Assembly (NCBI GenBank): GCA_016234705.1
Contig: JACRAS010000074.1
Coordinates: 24,170-88,169 of the forward strand
Direction: 5' to 3'
Length of the DNA stretch: 64,000 nucleotides
Origin: Betaproteobacteria bacterium
GTDB taxonomy: Bacteria; Pseudomonadota; Gammaproteobacteria; Burkholderiales; SG8-39
Part shown: positions 38,298 to 52,988 of the stretch, piece after piece
Layout: each line of letters begins with the position of its first letter
How positions within the stretch are numbered: position 1 is the stretch's first letter
Notes under the pieces: generated by a model
Told to the model about the DNA's origin: nothing
The model's input: only the letters and a program-made list of their open reading frames with translations
Database searches by the model: none
Translations under genes and position numbers: made by a program

Positions 38298-39304
38298 TGC
38301 GCAGCTTTGCCGCTGCGTGCTGTTGCATAGCCTTAGCGCTCGCTGCTGCGCCGGCCCCGGCGCAACAGGGCGCGTGCAAACACCGCGGCGATCTCGACAC
38401 CCCATTTTGCGACGAGGACGGCGACCTGCTCGCGGACACGCCGAAGGACGCGAAGCGGCAGAAGAATCCGGACCCGCTGTTTTTCACCAATTCGCCGCTC
38501 GAAGACCCGGCGGTGTTCAAGGAACTGATGCGGCCCTTCGTCGAGCATCTGGCCAGGTGCACCGGGCGTAAAGTTCGTTTCTACGACGTGTATTCCAGCG
38601 CCGCGGCGATCGAGGCGATGCGCTCGGGCCGCATGCACCTCGGCACCATGTCTTCCGGAGACACCGCGTTCGCGGTCAACGTTGCCGGCGCGATCCCGTT
38701 CGGCATCCGCGGCGACGCCGGCGGCCCGCAAGGCTACCAGCTTTGGATGATCGTCAGAAAGGACAGCCCGTACCGGAAACTCTCCGACCTGAAGGGAAGG
38801 CGCGTGGCGCACACCACGCCCTCGTCGAATTCGGGCAACCTCGCGCCGCGCACGCTGTTCCTGGCCGAGGGCCTGGTACCGGACAAGGACTACAAGGTGG
38901 TGTTCTCGGGCAAGCACGAGAACTCCGTTTCTGGCGTGGCGGGCGCCGATTTCGACGCCGCGCCGATAGCGCACGACATTCTGCTGCGCATGGCCGATCG
39001 CGGCCTGGTCAAGCTGGACGATTTCCGCATCATCTGGAAGAGCCGCAATTTCCCGCCGGGGGGTCTGTCGATGGCACACGACCTTGCGCCGGCGCTGCAA
39101 AAAAAGATCCGCGAGTGCACTTATAACTACACTTACTCGCCAGAGATGGTCAGAGGTTTCCAGGGCGCCGACCGCTGGCTGCCGATAGACTACAAGCAGG
39201 ACTGGGAACCGATCCGCCGCGTGGCGCGGGAAAGCGGCCAGGCGTTCACGCGCACGGCGTTCGAGCGCGAAAAGACGCGCGCCGAAGCGGCGGTAAAAAG
39301 GTGA
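38297..39304 (+). CDS. phnD: PhnD-type receptor, copy 2 (tandem paralog)
   Basis: 335 residues from the ATG that overlaps the end of copy 1 (an in-frame GTG is 3 nt upstream). Same organisation: signal peptide, the acidic Cys motif CKHRGDLDTPFCDEDGDLLA, ligand loop TPSSNSGNLAP and SGKHENSVSGV. Roughly half identical to copy 1 by eye, but lacking the KKAAEAKAKK-type tail and with different residues around the pocket (for example SSGDTAFAV versus STGPTAFAV), so the two may bind different ligands. Confidence 0.9.
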   Translation: MRSFAAACCCIALALAAAPAPAQQGACKHRGDLDTPFCDEDGDLLADTPKDAKRQKNPDPLFFTNSPLEDPAVFKELMRPFVEHLARCTGRKVRFYDVYSSAAAIEAMRSGRMHLGTMSSGDTAFAVNVAGAIPFGIRGDAGGPQGYQLWMIVRKDSPYRKLSDLKGRRVAHTTPSSNSGNLAPRTLFLAEGLVPDKDYKVVFSGKHENSVSGVAGADFDAAPIAHDILLRMADRGLVKLDDFRIIWKSRNFPPGGLSMAHDLAPALQKKIRECTYNYTYSPEMVRGFQGADRWLPIDYKQDWEPIRRVARESGQAFTRTAFEREKTRAEAAVKR

Positions 39305-39361
39305 GCGTCAGCGGCATTCCGGCGCGGGTTTTTCGAACGAATAACAGAGAAAAGCGATCAC

Positions 39362-40129
39362 ATGACCCAAGGCGCCGCACTTTCCATCCGCAATCTGTCC
39401 AAGGAATATGTCCGCGGCAAACCCGTGCTGCGCGGCATCAACCTGGATGTTCCCGATCAGGGCCTCACCGCCATCATCGGACCTTCGGGCACGGGCAAGT
39501 CGACACTGATCCGTTGCATCAACCGCCTGGTCGAGCCGACTTCGGGCGAAATCCTGTTCGAAGGCGACGACATGGTAAAGCTGGACCGCCGCGGGCTGCG
39601 TCTGGCGCGGCGCCATATCGGCATGGTGTTCCAGGAATACAACCTGGTGGAGCGGCTGACGGTGATGGAGAATCTGCTATGCGGGCGCCTGGGCTATGTA
39701 CCGCCGCTCAAGGCGTGGCTGCGCAAATACCCACAACAGGACATGGCGCGTGCGTTCGAACTGCTCGACGTGGTGGGTCTGTCTGAATTCGTCAATCAGC
39801 GCGCCGACAGCCTTTCCGGCGGGCAACGCCAGCGCGTGGGCATCGCCCGCGCCCTCATGCAGGAGCCCAAGTTGCTGCTCGCGGACGAGCCCACCTCCTC
39901 GCTCGACCCGAAGACCTCGGTGGAAATCATGAGCCTGATACGCGAGCTGTGCCGCAGCCGCGACATTCCGGTGATCATCAACATGCATGATGTGGAGCTG
40001 GCCAAGCGCTTCGCCGACCGCGTCATCGGCATGACGCAAGGATCGGTAGTGTATGACGGCCCGTCTCCAGGGCTTTCCGACGAACAGTTAAAGACCATTT
40101 ACGGCGGCCGGGATTGGTTGCACGCATGA
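39362..40129 (+). CDS. phnC: Phosphonate-type ABC transporter ATP-binding protein PhnC
   Basis: 255 residues. Walker [10 protein letters not shown], signature [15 protein letters not shown], Walker [13 protein letters not shown] and switch His in INMHDVELA are intact. The best relatives are PhnC proteins. Energises the two PhnE permeases encoded downstream. The gene ends in ATGA shared with the Cdh-like gene. Confidence 0.95.
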   Translation: MTQGAALSIRNLSKEYVRGKPVLRGINLDVPDQGLTAIIGPSGTGKSTLIRCINRLVEPTSGEILFEGDDMVKLDRRGLRLARRHIGMVFQEYNLVERLTVMENLLCGRLGYVPPLKAWLRKYPQQDMARAFELLDVVGLSEFVNQRADSLSGGQRQRVGIARALMQEPKLLLADEPTSSLDPKTSVEIMSLIRELCRSRDIPVIINMHDVELAKRFADRVIGMTQGSVVYDGPSPGLSDEQLKTIYGGRDWLHA

Positions 40130-40818
40130 CCCGTTTTTGCATTCGCGCGCTGGCCGCGGGCCTGCTGTTTTTTGCCGGCAACTTGGCCGCTCAAGCAGCC
40201 GGAGAGGGTGGTTCCAGAGACAAGCTCTGGAGAATTGTCAGCGCCTGCCTCGGTCCAGAGAATGCCGAATATTGCCGGCGTTGCGATTCTCCGCGCATCG
40301 ACACGGCGTGTCCGCATAACGGTCGGTGCGAGGACACGACAGAGGTTTGGCGCGAGACTAACGAGTTCGTCGCCATCCGCGACATCAAAATGTGCTCTTG
40401 CCCCGCCGGATTCGTGCATGGGCTCGCGCTGCCGCGCGCCAGGGTCAAGGGAATCGAGGTGTCGCCGCTTCCGGATGGAATCTGGGCGTTCGCCTGGGCC
40501 GTCGCGCAGGAAAAGATCGCCGACGAATCCACTATCGCGCTCGTCGTGAATTCGGTGCGCACGCGAACCCAGGACCAGCTCCACATCCACCTCGTGCGCT
40601 TGCGCGACGGCGCGCGCCAGAACTTCAGCGGACGCGTGGCGTCCGTGCTTCGCTTGGACGATGTCTGGAACGTGGTGAGCCGACTGGCGGCGAATCGGCC
40701 GCCGCTGAAGGACTACAGCGTGCTGGTCGCCAGCAATCTCAAAGGCGGCTTCGAAGTGCTGGTCGAGAGCAACGAGAGGAGTCTTGAGCGCGCCTACACG
40801 CAAAGGACTTGCCAGTGA
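40126..40818 (+). CDS. CDP-diacylglycerol pyrophosphatase-like protein (Cdh family)
   Basis: 230 residues with a signal peptide (ends near NLAAQAA). The core [13 protein letters not shown] ... VALKD-like region ([11 protein letters not shown]) and [18 protein letters not shown] match CDP-diacylglycerol diphosphatase, whose HIT-like HIH motif hydrolyses a nucleotide-linked phosphoanhydride, giving phosphatidate and CMP. E. coli Cdh is about 250 residues. Extra Cys pairs ([16 protein letters not shown]) are not typical. It sits inside the Phn transporter operon, overlapping phnC and phnE by 4 nt each, so it is probably part of the same process. Confidence 0.8.
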   Translation: MTRFCIRALAAGLLFFAGNLAAQAAGEGGSRDKLWRIVSACLGPENAEYCRRCDSPRIDTACPHNGRCEDTTEVWRETNEFVAIRDIKMCSCPAGFVHGLALPRARVKGIEVSPLPDGIWAFAWAVAQEKIADESTIALVVNSVRTRTQDQLHIHLVRLRDGARQNFSGRVASVLRLDDVWNVVSRLAANRPPLKDYSVLVASNLKGGFEVLVESNERSLERAYTQRTCQ

Positions 40819-41621
40819 ACGCGACAACGCGAGCAAATCCGTTCAAGACCAGCGTCTGGATACGCGCCGGCTGGGTGGCGTTGCTGCTGTACGTCATTTA
40901 TGCCGCTTCGCGCCTGGAAATCACCTGGGCGCGCTTCCTGGTCGGACTGGACAACGGGGCGAAGTTCATCGGCCGCATGCTCCCGCCCAATATCGCGCAG
41001 CCGGACAGCCTGTTGAAGGGCCTCACCGAAAGCCTGGAGATCGCCATCCTCGCCTCTTGCCTCGGCATCCTGATATCGCTGCCGGTGGGCCTGCTTGCCT
41101 CGAGGAACCTCATGCCGGTGTGGGCGACCTGGCCAGCGCGCATGTGCATCGCCCTGTGCCGTTCGTTTCACCCGGTGATCGTCGCTATCCTGTTCGTCAA
41201 GGCGGTAGGCTTCGGCGCGCTCGCGGGGATACTCTCGCTGATGGTGGCCTCGGTCGGCTTCATCGGCAAGCTGTTCGCCGAGGCGATCGAGGAGATCTCG
41301 CTCAAGCAGGTCGAAGCAGTGCGCGCCACCGGCGCACCGTTCATGAACGTCATCACCTACGGCGTGTTGCCGCAGGTGTTCTCGCGTTTCGTCGGCTTCG
41401 CCACCTATCAGCTCGACTCCAACCTGCGCAACTCCACCATGGTCGGCATCGTCGGCGCCGGCGGCATAGGCGGAACGCTGTTCTCCGCGTTCCAGCGCTT
41501 CGACTACGATTTCGTCTGCGCCATCCTGCTCTCCATCATTGGCATGATCATGCTGGGCGAAGTGCTGGCGGGCTGGGTGCGCGCGGTGTTCCTCGAGCGC
41601 GGCAAGGTGGAACAAGAATGA
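40815..41621 (+). CDS. phnE: Phosphonate-type ABC permease PhnE, copy 1
   Basis: 268 residues from a GTG with AAAGGA 7 nt upstream. Six or so helices and the EAA loop (EAIEEISLKQVEAVRATGAP) that contacts the ATPase. Ends with VGAGGIGGTLFSAFQRFDY, typical for the family. Forms a heterodimer, or alternates, with copy 2, which starts 3 nt before its stop. Confidence 0.92.
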   Translation: MNATTRANPFKTSVWIRAGWVALLLYVIYAASRLEITWARFLVGLDNGAKFIGRMLPPNIAQPDSLLKGLTESLEIAILASCLGILISLPVGLLASRNLMPVWATWPARMCIALCRSFHPVIVAILFVKAVGFGALAGILSLMVASVGFIGKLFAEAIEEISLKQVEAVRATGAPFMNVITYGVLPQVFSRFVGFATYQLDSNLRNSTMVGIVGAGGIGGTLFSAFQRFDYDFVCAILLSIIGMIMLGEVLAGWVRAVFLERGKVEQE

Positions 41622-42430
41622 GCGGGTCGCAGGGGTTCGAGGCAGCAAGAACCTGGCGGCGCTTCACGCCGGCGCAGCGCCTGGCGCGCTTTGCCGTCTA
41701 TCTCGCCCTGGTGATCGCGATCGTGTTGTCAGTACAAACCGTGGAGGTGATTCCCGAATTTCTCTACGACGCGCCGGAGCAGATGCAGGACCTGCTCGCG
41801 CGCATGTGGCCGATCGCCTTCTACCACTATCCGCGGGGCGTGCACGACGCCCTCATGGACACCCTGCACATCGCCTCGCTAGGCACCATCCTGGCGCTGA
41901 TCATGGCGTTGCCGATCGGCCTTCTCGCCGCAAACAACGTCACCCCGAACAAGATCGTCAACTATTTCGCCAAGCTGCTGCTGGTATCCAGCCGTTCGGT
42001 GAACTCGCTGGTGTGGGCGCTGTTGTTCGTCGCCGTATTCGGCCCGGGCGCGCTCGCCGGCACGCTGGCGATCGCGTTTCGCTCCATCGGCTTCGTCGGC
42101 AAGCTCGTCGGCGAGGCCCTGGAGGAAGCCGACCGCGGCCCGATCGAAGCCCTGCAGGCGGCGGGGGCGCCCTGGTTGTCGGTCCTCGCCAAGGCTTACT
42201 GGCCGCAGGTCGAGCCGGCATTCTGGTCGGTGGTGCTGTTCCGTTGGGACATCAATGTGCGCGAATCGGCGGTGCTCGGGCTGGTCGGCGCCGGCGGCAT
42301 AGGCATGGCGCTCGACACCGCGTTGAACCTGTTCCAGTGGGACCGGGTGGCGATGGTGCTGTTCGCCATATTCACGGTTGTGATCCTCGCCGAAATTGCG
42401 GTAACCTATATCCGCAAGCGTCTAATCTAA
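41618..42430 (+). CDS. phnE: Phosphonate-type ABC permease PhnE, copy 2
   Basis: 270 residues. The N-terminus has an extra hydrophobic segment; the permease core carries LGTILALIMALPIGLLAANN, the EAA loop (EALEEADRGPIEALQAAGAP) and GLVGAGGIGMALDTALNLFQ. The ATG overlaps the copy 1 stop. Two different PhnE subunits with one PhnC is the usual arrangement for a heterodimeric channel. Confidence 0.92.
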   Translation: MSGSQGFEAARTWRRFTPAQRLARFAVYLALVIAIVLSVQTVEVIPEFLYDAPEQMQDLLARMWPIAFYHYPRGVHDALMDTLHIASLGTILALIMALPIGLLAANNVTPNKIVNYFAKLLLVSSRSVNSLVWALLFVAVFGPGALAGTLAIAFRSIGFVGKLVGEALEEADRGPIEALQAAGAPWLSVLAKAYWPQVEPAFWSVVLFRWDINVRESAVLGLVGAGGIGMALDTALNLFQWDRVAMVLFAIFTVVILAEIAVTYIRKRLI

Positions 42431-42467
42431 TGCGCTTGGAGCGCGTCGCTTCAGCGCGGAAGGGGTC

Positions 42468-42587
42468 ATGAACCCGAAGGTCAAATCAGCAATCCTGTGC
42501 GTCCTGTTGGCAGGTCTCGCCGCCATCCCCAGGGCCGTTGCAGCCGGCGCGGCCGGGATAGACAGGCGTCAATCCGGAAACGATTAA
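42468..42587 (+). CDS. Possible 39-residue exported peptide after phnE
   Basis: From an ATG preceded by GGAAGGGG: a hydrophobic signal-like stretch (AILCVLLAGLAAIPRAVAAG) and then GIDRRQSGND and stop. The signal-plus-GIDRRQ start resembles small exported proteins of proteobacteria in which this motif opens a longer mature part, so it may be a truncated gene rather than a functional peptide. Confidence 0.35.
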   Translation: MNPKVKSAILCVLLAGLAAIPRAVAAGAAGIDRRQSGND

Positions 42588-42701
42588 CCATTCAACATTA
42601 AATATCTGGTTTAACTTATTGTGTTTATATCAAAAATATTGTACCGTTATGTGAGCGGCACAACATATTGATTGGGCGCATCGCGTGAACGGGAGGCTTG
42701 C
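42588..42701. other. AT-rich leader region of the Ig-like lipoprotein gene
   Basis: A distinctly AT-rich stretch (about 42590-42670) between the phnE series and the lipoprotein gene, in otherwise GC-rich DNA. It probably holds the promoter, with several TATA-like words, but no single -35/-10 pair stands out. Confidence 0.35.
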
Positions 42702-44693
42702 GTGCAAAATTACTTCACTCAGAATTCTTTCAGCCGGAACATTTCGAGATTCTCGGCAGTCCTCTTCTTCGCTGTGATCGTAGGCGTTCTCTCTGGCTGC
42801 AGCGGCGGATCGGACAGCAAAACCGCGGTAGCGAGCGCAACCACGCCGACCACGTCCACCACGCCCGTCATTCCCGCGGTGGCGACGATTCAACTGCTGG
42901 CGAGCAACACGCAAGTTGCCTCGGCCGGGACAAACGCGGTGGACCTGACCGCGATCGTGCTAAGCGCGAGCAAGCAAACCATCAGCGGCAAGAACGTGAC
43001 GTTTTCAGCAGGCAATGATGCCACCGCGTTCATAAACAACATCAGTGCCAGCGGCGTATCCGATGCGAACGGCTTGGTCACGGCCAAACTCAATGTCGGC
43101 GGCGACAAGACGAACCGCGCAATTACGGTTAGCGCTACGGCGGAGTCCGTCACCGCGACCAACAGCGTCGATGTCACCGGCACGACCATCACGATCAGCG
43201 GCAACAGTTCGCTCGCGTTTAGCTCCAAGACGACGCTCACGTTCAGCGTCAAGGATTCCGCCGGGAACGCGCTGCGGAATATGGCGGTAAGCCTCGCCTC
43301 GCAGAACGGGAACACGGTTACGCCCGCCACCGGCTTCACCGACCCCGCGGGTCAATTTACCGCCAGCGTCACCGCCGATTCCGCTGCCGCAGCCGCAGCG
43401 GGGAAAGACGTGATCACCGCCAGCGCCGCCGGCGCCAACGCGATTCAGGCGCTTACCATCAGCAGCGCAAGCTTCGCGTTCACGGCGCCGACACTGGTCG
43501 CTCCCGCCACCACCATCGACATACCCCTGAACACATTCAAGACGGTTTCGGTCAACTGGAAGATCGCCGGAGTGGCGCAGCAGAATAAGCAGGTCACTTT
43601 TTCCGTGAGCCGCGGCACGGTTACCGGCAGTCCCGCGACAACAAACGCCGCGGGCGATACGCCCGGGGTGACGGTTTCATCCGCCACCGCAGGGCCGGCC
43701 ATCATCACGGCCTCCGGTCCGGGCGGCACACCCGCCACTACCCTCGACGTCGTATTCGTCGCCACCAGCGCGAGCACTGCCACTGCGCAGGCCATTCCCG
43801 GCACAGTGCAAATCACCACCGGATCCGCATCCCAAACCAACAACAGCTCGACCATTGCGGTGCAGGTGCGCGACGCGGCCAATAACCTGGTCAAGGACGC
43901 GGGCGTGAGCTTCACCATCGCGGTCGATCCCAGCGGCGGCAGGCTTACATCGTCGAGCGGCATCACCGATGTTTCCGGCAGCACCTCGGTGACCTACGTC
44001 GCAGGGGGTACCAGCAGCGCGCAAAACGGGGTGACTATCGTTGCTACCGTGGACAAGATCGGCGGTGCCCCGATCAGCCCGGTGGTCACCGGCACTACAA
44101 CCTTGACCGTCGCCGGGCAGGCGCTGCAGGTGCGGCTGGGCACGGATAACAAGATCGCATCAACGCCACTTCCGCAGAACGCGAACCAGAAAACGTATCT
44201 CGCCACCGTTACCGATGCCGCGCTAAATCCGGCGGCTGGCGCCAACGTACAATTTGCTTTGCGCCCCGCCCGTTATCGCAAAGGCATTTTCGTGTTTGAC
44301 ACGCTGAACAAGGTTTGGGTCCAGGTGGTCAGCGCAACCTGTCCTAACGAGGATCTCAATTTCAACGGCATTCTCGATCCGGGCGAAGGCCTGGTTGCGT
44401 TTCCTGCCGGGGTAACGCCCGCGCTTCTGCCCGGAGCCACGGCCACCGTGAACGGAACTGCTTTATCAGATGCGAACGGCATCGCCACTGCAATCATTAC
44501 CTATCCGAAGGATCACTCCTTTTGGTCCGAAGTCACGCTGGAAGCGCGCACCTCGGTAACGAGCAACGATCCGCCTACTCAGGCCGTCTTTTTCCTGCCG
44601 GGCAGTGGGCCCGACTACACCGACGCCGTCAGCCCACCGCCGGGCGTGACCAGTCCTTACGGCGTCAATAATTCTTGCGCCAATACGTTGTAA
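42702..44693 (+). CDS. Lipoprotein with bacterial Ig-like (Big) repeats
   Basis: 663 residues from a GTG with GGGAGG 5 nt upstream. A long N-terminal export segment ends in a lipobox (GVLSGC), followed by Thr/Ser-rich linker and several beta-sandwich repeats of the invasin/Big_1 type (SDANGLVTAKL; DPAGQFTASVTADS; DVSGSTSVTYVAGG; SDANGIATAIITY). The C-terminal module has an acidic Ca-binding-like loop (NEDLNFNGILDPGEG) and single Cys residues. Likely an outer-membrane-attached surface or adhesion protein. Composition is more Thr/Ala-rich than its neighbours. Confidence 0.85.
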   Translation: MQNYFTQNSFSRNISRFSAVLFFAVIVGVLSGCSGGSDSKTAVASATTPTTSTTPVIPAVATIQLLASNTQVASAGTNAVDLTAIVLSASKQTISGKNVTFSAGNDATAFINNISASGVSDANGLVTAKLNVGGDKTNRAITVSATAESVTATNSVDVTGTTITISGNSSLAFSSKTTLTFSVKDSAGNALRNMAVSLASQNGNTVTPATGFTDPAGQFTASVTADSAAAAAAGKDVITASAAGANAIQALTISSASFAFTAPTLVAPATTIDIPLNTFKTVSVNWKIAGVAQQNKQVTFSVSRGTVTGSPATTNAAGDTPGVTVSSATAGPAIITASGPGGTPATTLDVVFVATSASTATAQAIPGTVQITTGSASQTNNSSTIAVQVRDAANNLVKDAGVSFTIAVDPSGGRLTSSSGITDVSGSTSVTYVAGGTSSAQNGVTIVATVDKIGGAPISPVVTGTTTLTVAGQALQVRLGTDNKIASTPLPQNANQKTYLATVTDAALNPAAGANVQFALRPARYRKGIFVFDTLNKVWVQVVSATCPNEDLNFNGILDPGEGLVAFPAGVTPALLPGATATVNGTALSDANGIATAIITYPKDHSFWSEVTLEARTSVTSNDPPTQAVFFLPGSGPDYTDAVSPPPGVTSPYGVNNSCANTL

Positions 44694-44728
44694 TCAAGCG
44701 TTTCTGACCGGGTACAGCCTGAACAAGG

Positions 44729-44767
44729 GCCGGGTGGCAAGGGGTCCGCCTCCCCACCCGGCTCCTT
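44729..44767 (+). terminator. Stem-loop after the Ig-like lipoprotein gene
   Basis: GCCGGGTGG and CCACCCGGC, 9-bp perfect stem with 16-nt loop, followed by TCCTTT. A plausible + strand terminator, with a short U-tract. Confidence 0.5.
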
Positions 44768-44875
44768 TGTAACTACCCAAAGTTAGAGGGGCTCTGCTTG
44801 CATTGCTGGAAAGCGGCACCGGCGCCGGTTGCGCACGATCCAGCCGCCCAGGGGAGCTGCGTGCGCGAGCCGTGA

Positions 44876-46318
44876 CTACCGCGGCAGGTCGGAAGCCCCC
44901 ATCAGGTATTCGTCGACGGCGCGCGCGCATTGACGCCCTTCGCGTATCGCCCAGACCACCAGCGATTGGCCGCGGCGCATGTCGCCGGCGGCGAACACCT
45001 TGCAGTCCGACGTCTGGTAGCAGCCGGCGCCGTCGGTCGTGGCCTTGACGTTGCCGCGCGCATCTTTCGCCAGCCCGAGCTCGTCGATCAGCCCCATTTG
45101 CACCGGGCCGAGGAAACCCATGGCGAGCAGTACCAGATCGGCCTCCAGCTCGAACTCGGTGCCCGGAACCTCGACTATGTTGCCGTCCTTCCACTCGACG
45201 TGCGCCGCAACCAGCTTTTTCACCTTGCCGTCCGCGCCCTCGAAGCGCTTGGTCGCCACGGACCAGTCCCGTGCGCAGCCTTCTTCGTGCGAACTGGAAG
45301 TGCGCAGCTTGATCGGCCAGTAAGGCCATACCAAAGGCTTGTTCTCCTGCTCCGGCGGCTGCGGCAGCAGCTCAAACTGGGTCACCGACGCCGCGCCCTG
45401 ACGATTGGAAGTGCCGACGCAATCGGAGCCGGTGTCGCCGCCACCGATGACCACCACGCGCTTTCCGGTCGCCATGATCTGCCCTGCGACTTTGTCGCCG
45501 GCCACCACCTGGTTCTGCTGCGGCAGGAATTCCATGGCGAAGTGCACGCCCTTCAGCTCGCGCCCTGGGACCGGCAGGTCGCGCGGATGCTCCGCGCCGC
45601 CTGATACGACCACGGCGTCGAATTCCCGCAGCAGCTTTTTCGCGGGCAGCGCGTTCTTCGCACTGCCGCCGACGGCCTTGTTCACCCTGAACTCCACGCC
45701 CTCGGCGCGCATCTGCTCCACGCGCCGGTCGATCAAGTGCTTTTCCAGCTTGAAGTCGGGAATGCCATAGCGCAGCAAACCGCCGATACGGTCGTTCTTC
45801 TCATACAGCACCACTTCGTGCCCGGTGCGCGCCAGTTGCTGCGCGCAGGCCAGGCCCGCGGGGCCGGAGCCGACGATCGCGACCTTCTTGCCGGTCTTGC
45901 ACGCAGGCGGCTGAGGCAATACCCAGCCCATCTCCCAACCCTTGTCGATAATGGCGTGCTCGATCGACTTGATGCCCACCGGGTCATTGTTGATATTGAG
46001 CGTGCATGCCGCCTCGCACGGCGCCGGACAGACACGGCCGGTGAATTCCGGGAAATTGTTGGTCGAATGCAGCGTCTCCAGCGCTTCGCGCCAGTTCTGT
46101 TTGTAGACCAGATCGTTCCAGTCCGGAATGATGTTGTTGACCGGGCAGCCGCTCATGCAAAAGGGTGTGCCGCAGTCCATGCAGCGCGCTCCCTGCACCG
46201 CCGCCTCCTGATCGGTGAGGTGCCGCAGGAACTCGTGGTAATGCTTCTTGCGCGTCTTTGGGGCTTCGCTTCCCTCCTGCAGCCGCTGGAACTCCATGAA
46301 ACCGGTTATCTTGCCCAT
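44876..46318 (-). CDS. gltD: Glutamate synthase small subunit
   Basis: 480 residues. N-terminal Fe-S Cys cluster ([23 protein letters not shown]), then FAD motif [17 protein letters not shown] and NADPH motif [14 protein letters not shown]. Supplies electrons from NADPH to the large subunit for making glutamate from glutamine and 2-oxoglutarate in the cytoplasm. It follows gltB on the same strand with a 114-nt gap filled by a hairpin repeat. Confidence 0.97.
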   Translation of the reverse strand: MGKITGFMEFQRLQEGSEAPKTRKKHYHEFLRHLTDQEAAVQGARCMDCGTPFCMSGCPVNNIIPDWNDLVYKQNWREALETLHSTNNFPEFTGRVCPAPCEAACTLNINNDPVGIKSIEHAIIDKGWEMGWVLPQPPACKTGKKVAIVGSGPAGLACAQQLARTGHEVVLYEKNDRIGGLLRYGIPDFKLEKHLIDRRVEQMRAEGVEFRVNKAVGGSAKNALPAKKLLREFDAVVVSGGAEHPRDLPVPGRELKGVHFAMEFLPQQNQVVAGDKVAGQIMATGKRVVVIGGGDTGSDCVGTSNRQGAASVTQFELLPQPPEQENKPLVWPYWPIKLRTSSSHEEGCARDWSVATKRFEGADGKVKKLVAAHVEWKDGNIVEVPGTEFELEADLVLLAMGFLGPVQMGLIDELGLAKDARGNVKATTDGAGCYQTSDCKVFAAGDMRRGQSLVVWAIREGRQCARAVDEYLMGASDLPR

Positions 46319-46345
46319 TTACATTAATCCAAAGTCCAAATTCGC

Positions 46346-46420
46346 TTTACCACAGAGGACGCAAAGGGCGCACAGGAAAAGCAAGAACCTGCGGAAGTCC
46401 TTTGCGTCCTCTGCGGTTAA
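46346..46420. repeat. Long palindromic repeat between gltB and gltD
   Basis: 21-nt arms: TTTACCACAGAGGACGCAAA plus G on the left, and CTTTGCGTCCTCTGCGGTTA plus A on the right, matching at 19 of 21 positions with a 33-nt centre. Noncoding; would form a strong hairpin in the gltBD transcript. Confidence 0.85.
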
Positions 46421-46432
46421 TGCTATATCAAC

Positions 46433-51112
<4,680 letters not shown>

Positions 51113-51263
51113 GCGCGCACCTTTAGTTGCAAATTGGCTCCGGAAGATCGTGGACTAGCCCATGACTTTTTCCGGCGAAACAGTTGATTCTACCTGTGGG
51201 TGATTGTCACTTCAAGCGCTTAGGCAGTCGCTGCGAAGCAAAGTTCGGGGCGACGCGCAGGAC

Positions 51264-52349
51264 TCAGACAACGCGGGAATAAGCCAAGGCCTGCTGCAGC
51301 GCTGCGGCAGTGAGGTCGGCGCGAACCGACGCGGCGCCTATTGCGTGGAGCAGGACGAAGCGCAGCTTGCCGCCCTCGGCTTTCTTGTCCACCCGCATCA
51401 ACTCCAGCAGGCGTTCGGGGGCGATGTCGGGCGGGGCGGTCGGCAACTTGGCGCGCTTGAGCAGGGCGATGATGCGCTCTACTTCGGCCTCGGCGATAAG
51501 GCCTGTGCGGCGCGACAGCTCCGCGGCCATCACCATGCCCGCGGCCACGGCCTCGCCATGCAGCCACTTGCCGTAACCCAGGCCGGACTCGATCGCATGG
51601 CCGAAGGTATGGCCGAAATTGAGCAGGGCGCGCACGCCGGTCTCGCGCTCGTCCTCGGCCACCACCGCGGCCTTGATCTCGCAGCAGCGGCGCACCGCGT
51701 GCGCCAGAGCATCCCGGTCGCAAGCGATCAACTTTTCCATGTTCTGTTCCAACCAGGCGAAGAACGCGCCGTCGCGGATGAGGCCGTGCTTGATGACCTC
51801 CGCCATGCCCGCCGAGAGTTCGCGCGGGGGCAGCGTTTCCAGTACCGCGGTATCGGCCAGCACCAGGCGCGGCTGGTAGAACGCGCCGATCATGTTCTTG
51901 CCGAGCGGATGATTGATGCCAGTCTTACCGCCGATGGAGGAGTCCACTTGGGCGAGCAGCGTGGTCGGAACCTGGATAAAGGGTATGCCGCGCATAAACG
52001 TGGCAGCGGCAAAGCCGGCGAGGTCGCCGACGACGCCGCCGCCCAAGGCGATGAGCGTTGTCTTGCGGTCGCAGCGGCGCTCGAGCAGCGCGTCGTAGAT
52101 GCGATTGAGAGTGGCCCAGTCCTTGTAGCGCTCGCCGTCCTCGAGCACGATACTGATCACGTCCACCCCCCGAACTCCCAATGCCCCGGCGAGCGGCTCG
52201 AGGTACAGCGCCGCAACCGTGGTGTTGGTGACAATGGCTACCCTCGGCAGGTCCAAATGCGGCAAGATCAGCTCGGCGCTGGAGAGCAAACGTTCTCCGA
52301 TGTGGATAGCGTAGGCGCGCTCGCCCAGTTCTACACGGAGAGTTTGCAT
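51264..52349 (-). CDS. aroB: 3-dehydroquinate synthase
   Basis: 361 residues; second step of the shikimate pathway, NAD and zinc dependent. Seen: [30 protein letters not shown], the metal-binding E/H blocks ([21 protein letters not shown]). Starts inside the end of aroK (19-nt overlap), the classical aroKB coupling. Confidence 0.97.
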   Translation of the reverse strand: MQTLRVELGERAYAIHIGERLLSSAELILPHLDLPRVAIVTNTTVAALYLEPLAGALGVRGVDVISIVLEDGERYKDWATLNRIYDALLERRCDRKTTLIALGGGVVGDLAGFAAATFMRGIPFIQVPTTLLAQVDSSIGGKTGINHPLGKNMIGAFYQPRLVLADTAVLETLPPRELSAGMAEVIKHGLIRDGAFFAWLEQNMEKLIACDRDALAHAVRRCCEIKAAVVAEDERETGVRALLNFGHTFGHAIESGLGYGKWLHGEAVAAGMVMAAELSRRTGLIAEAEVERIIALLKRAKLPTAPPDIAPERLLELMRVDKKAEGGKLRFVLLHAIGAASVRADLTAAALQQALAYSRVV

Positions 52350-52864
52350 CGTTCCCGCAACTGGGGCAGCAATTGGTGAAGAAGAGCGCGCGCGCTTTGG
52401 CGGCCGGTATCGACGACGATGTCCGCGATTTCGCGGTACAGCGGGTCACGCTGCCGGTAGAGTGAGTGCAGTTTTTCCAGCGGGTCGGTGTTCTGCAGCA
52501 AGGGCCGCGACTTGTCGTGACGGGTGCGATGCCAAAGATCCCTGGGTTGGCCGTGCAGATACACCACCACGCCGCGATGGGCGAGGCGCATGCGGTTGTC
52601 GGCATCGAGCACGGCGCCGCCGCCGGTCGCCACCACCACGTTGGACAACTGCGTAAACTGGTCCACGACTTGCGCCTCGCGCGCGCGAAAACCCGCCTCG
52701 CCCTCGATTTCGAATATGAGCGAGATGTTCACGCCGGTGCGGCGCTCGATCTCCTGATCGGTATCGTGGAAAGTCTTGGCAAGCTCGGCGGCTAGGTGCC
52801 TGCCCACCGTGGTCTTTCCGGCCCCCATTAGGCCGACGAGAAATATGTTATCCGTGTTTTTCAC
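52331..52864 (-). CDS. aroK: Shikimate kinase
   Basis: 177 residues. P-loop GLMGAGKT at 11-18, D-x-D region [11 protein letters not shown], and GGGAVL after the GEAGFRARE loop. Phosphorylates shikimate at O3. Downstream of pilQ on the same strand but separated from it by a strong terminator. Confidence 0.97.
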   Translation of the reverse strand: MKNTDNIFLVGLMGAGKTTVGRHLAAELAKTFHDTDQEIERRTGVNISLIFEIEGEAGFRAREAQVVDQFTQLSNVVVATGGGAVLDADNRMRLAHRGVVVYLHGQPRDLWHRTRHDKSRPLLQNTDPLEKLHSLYRQRDPLYREIADIVVDTGRQSARALLHQLLPQLRERCKLSV

Positions 52865-52937
52865 GCAACCATTCTAACAGCAGCCACCCGCCCTCGGGGG
52901 CGCAACAAGCCCGCGCCGCGCAGCTTGCGTCCAACGC

Positions 52938-52964
52938 AAAAAACAAGAGCCGGTCACCCGGCTC
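52938..52964 (-). terminator. Rho-independent terminator after pilQ
   Basis: Minus strand: GAGCCGG, 4-nt loop, CCGGCTC, then TTGTTTTTT. Ends the pilMNOPQ operon before aroK. Confidence 0.88.
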
Positions 52965-52988
52965 TTTTCCATGCCAAGGAAGAAACAA

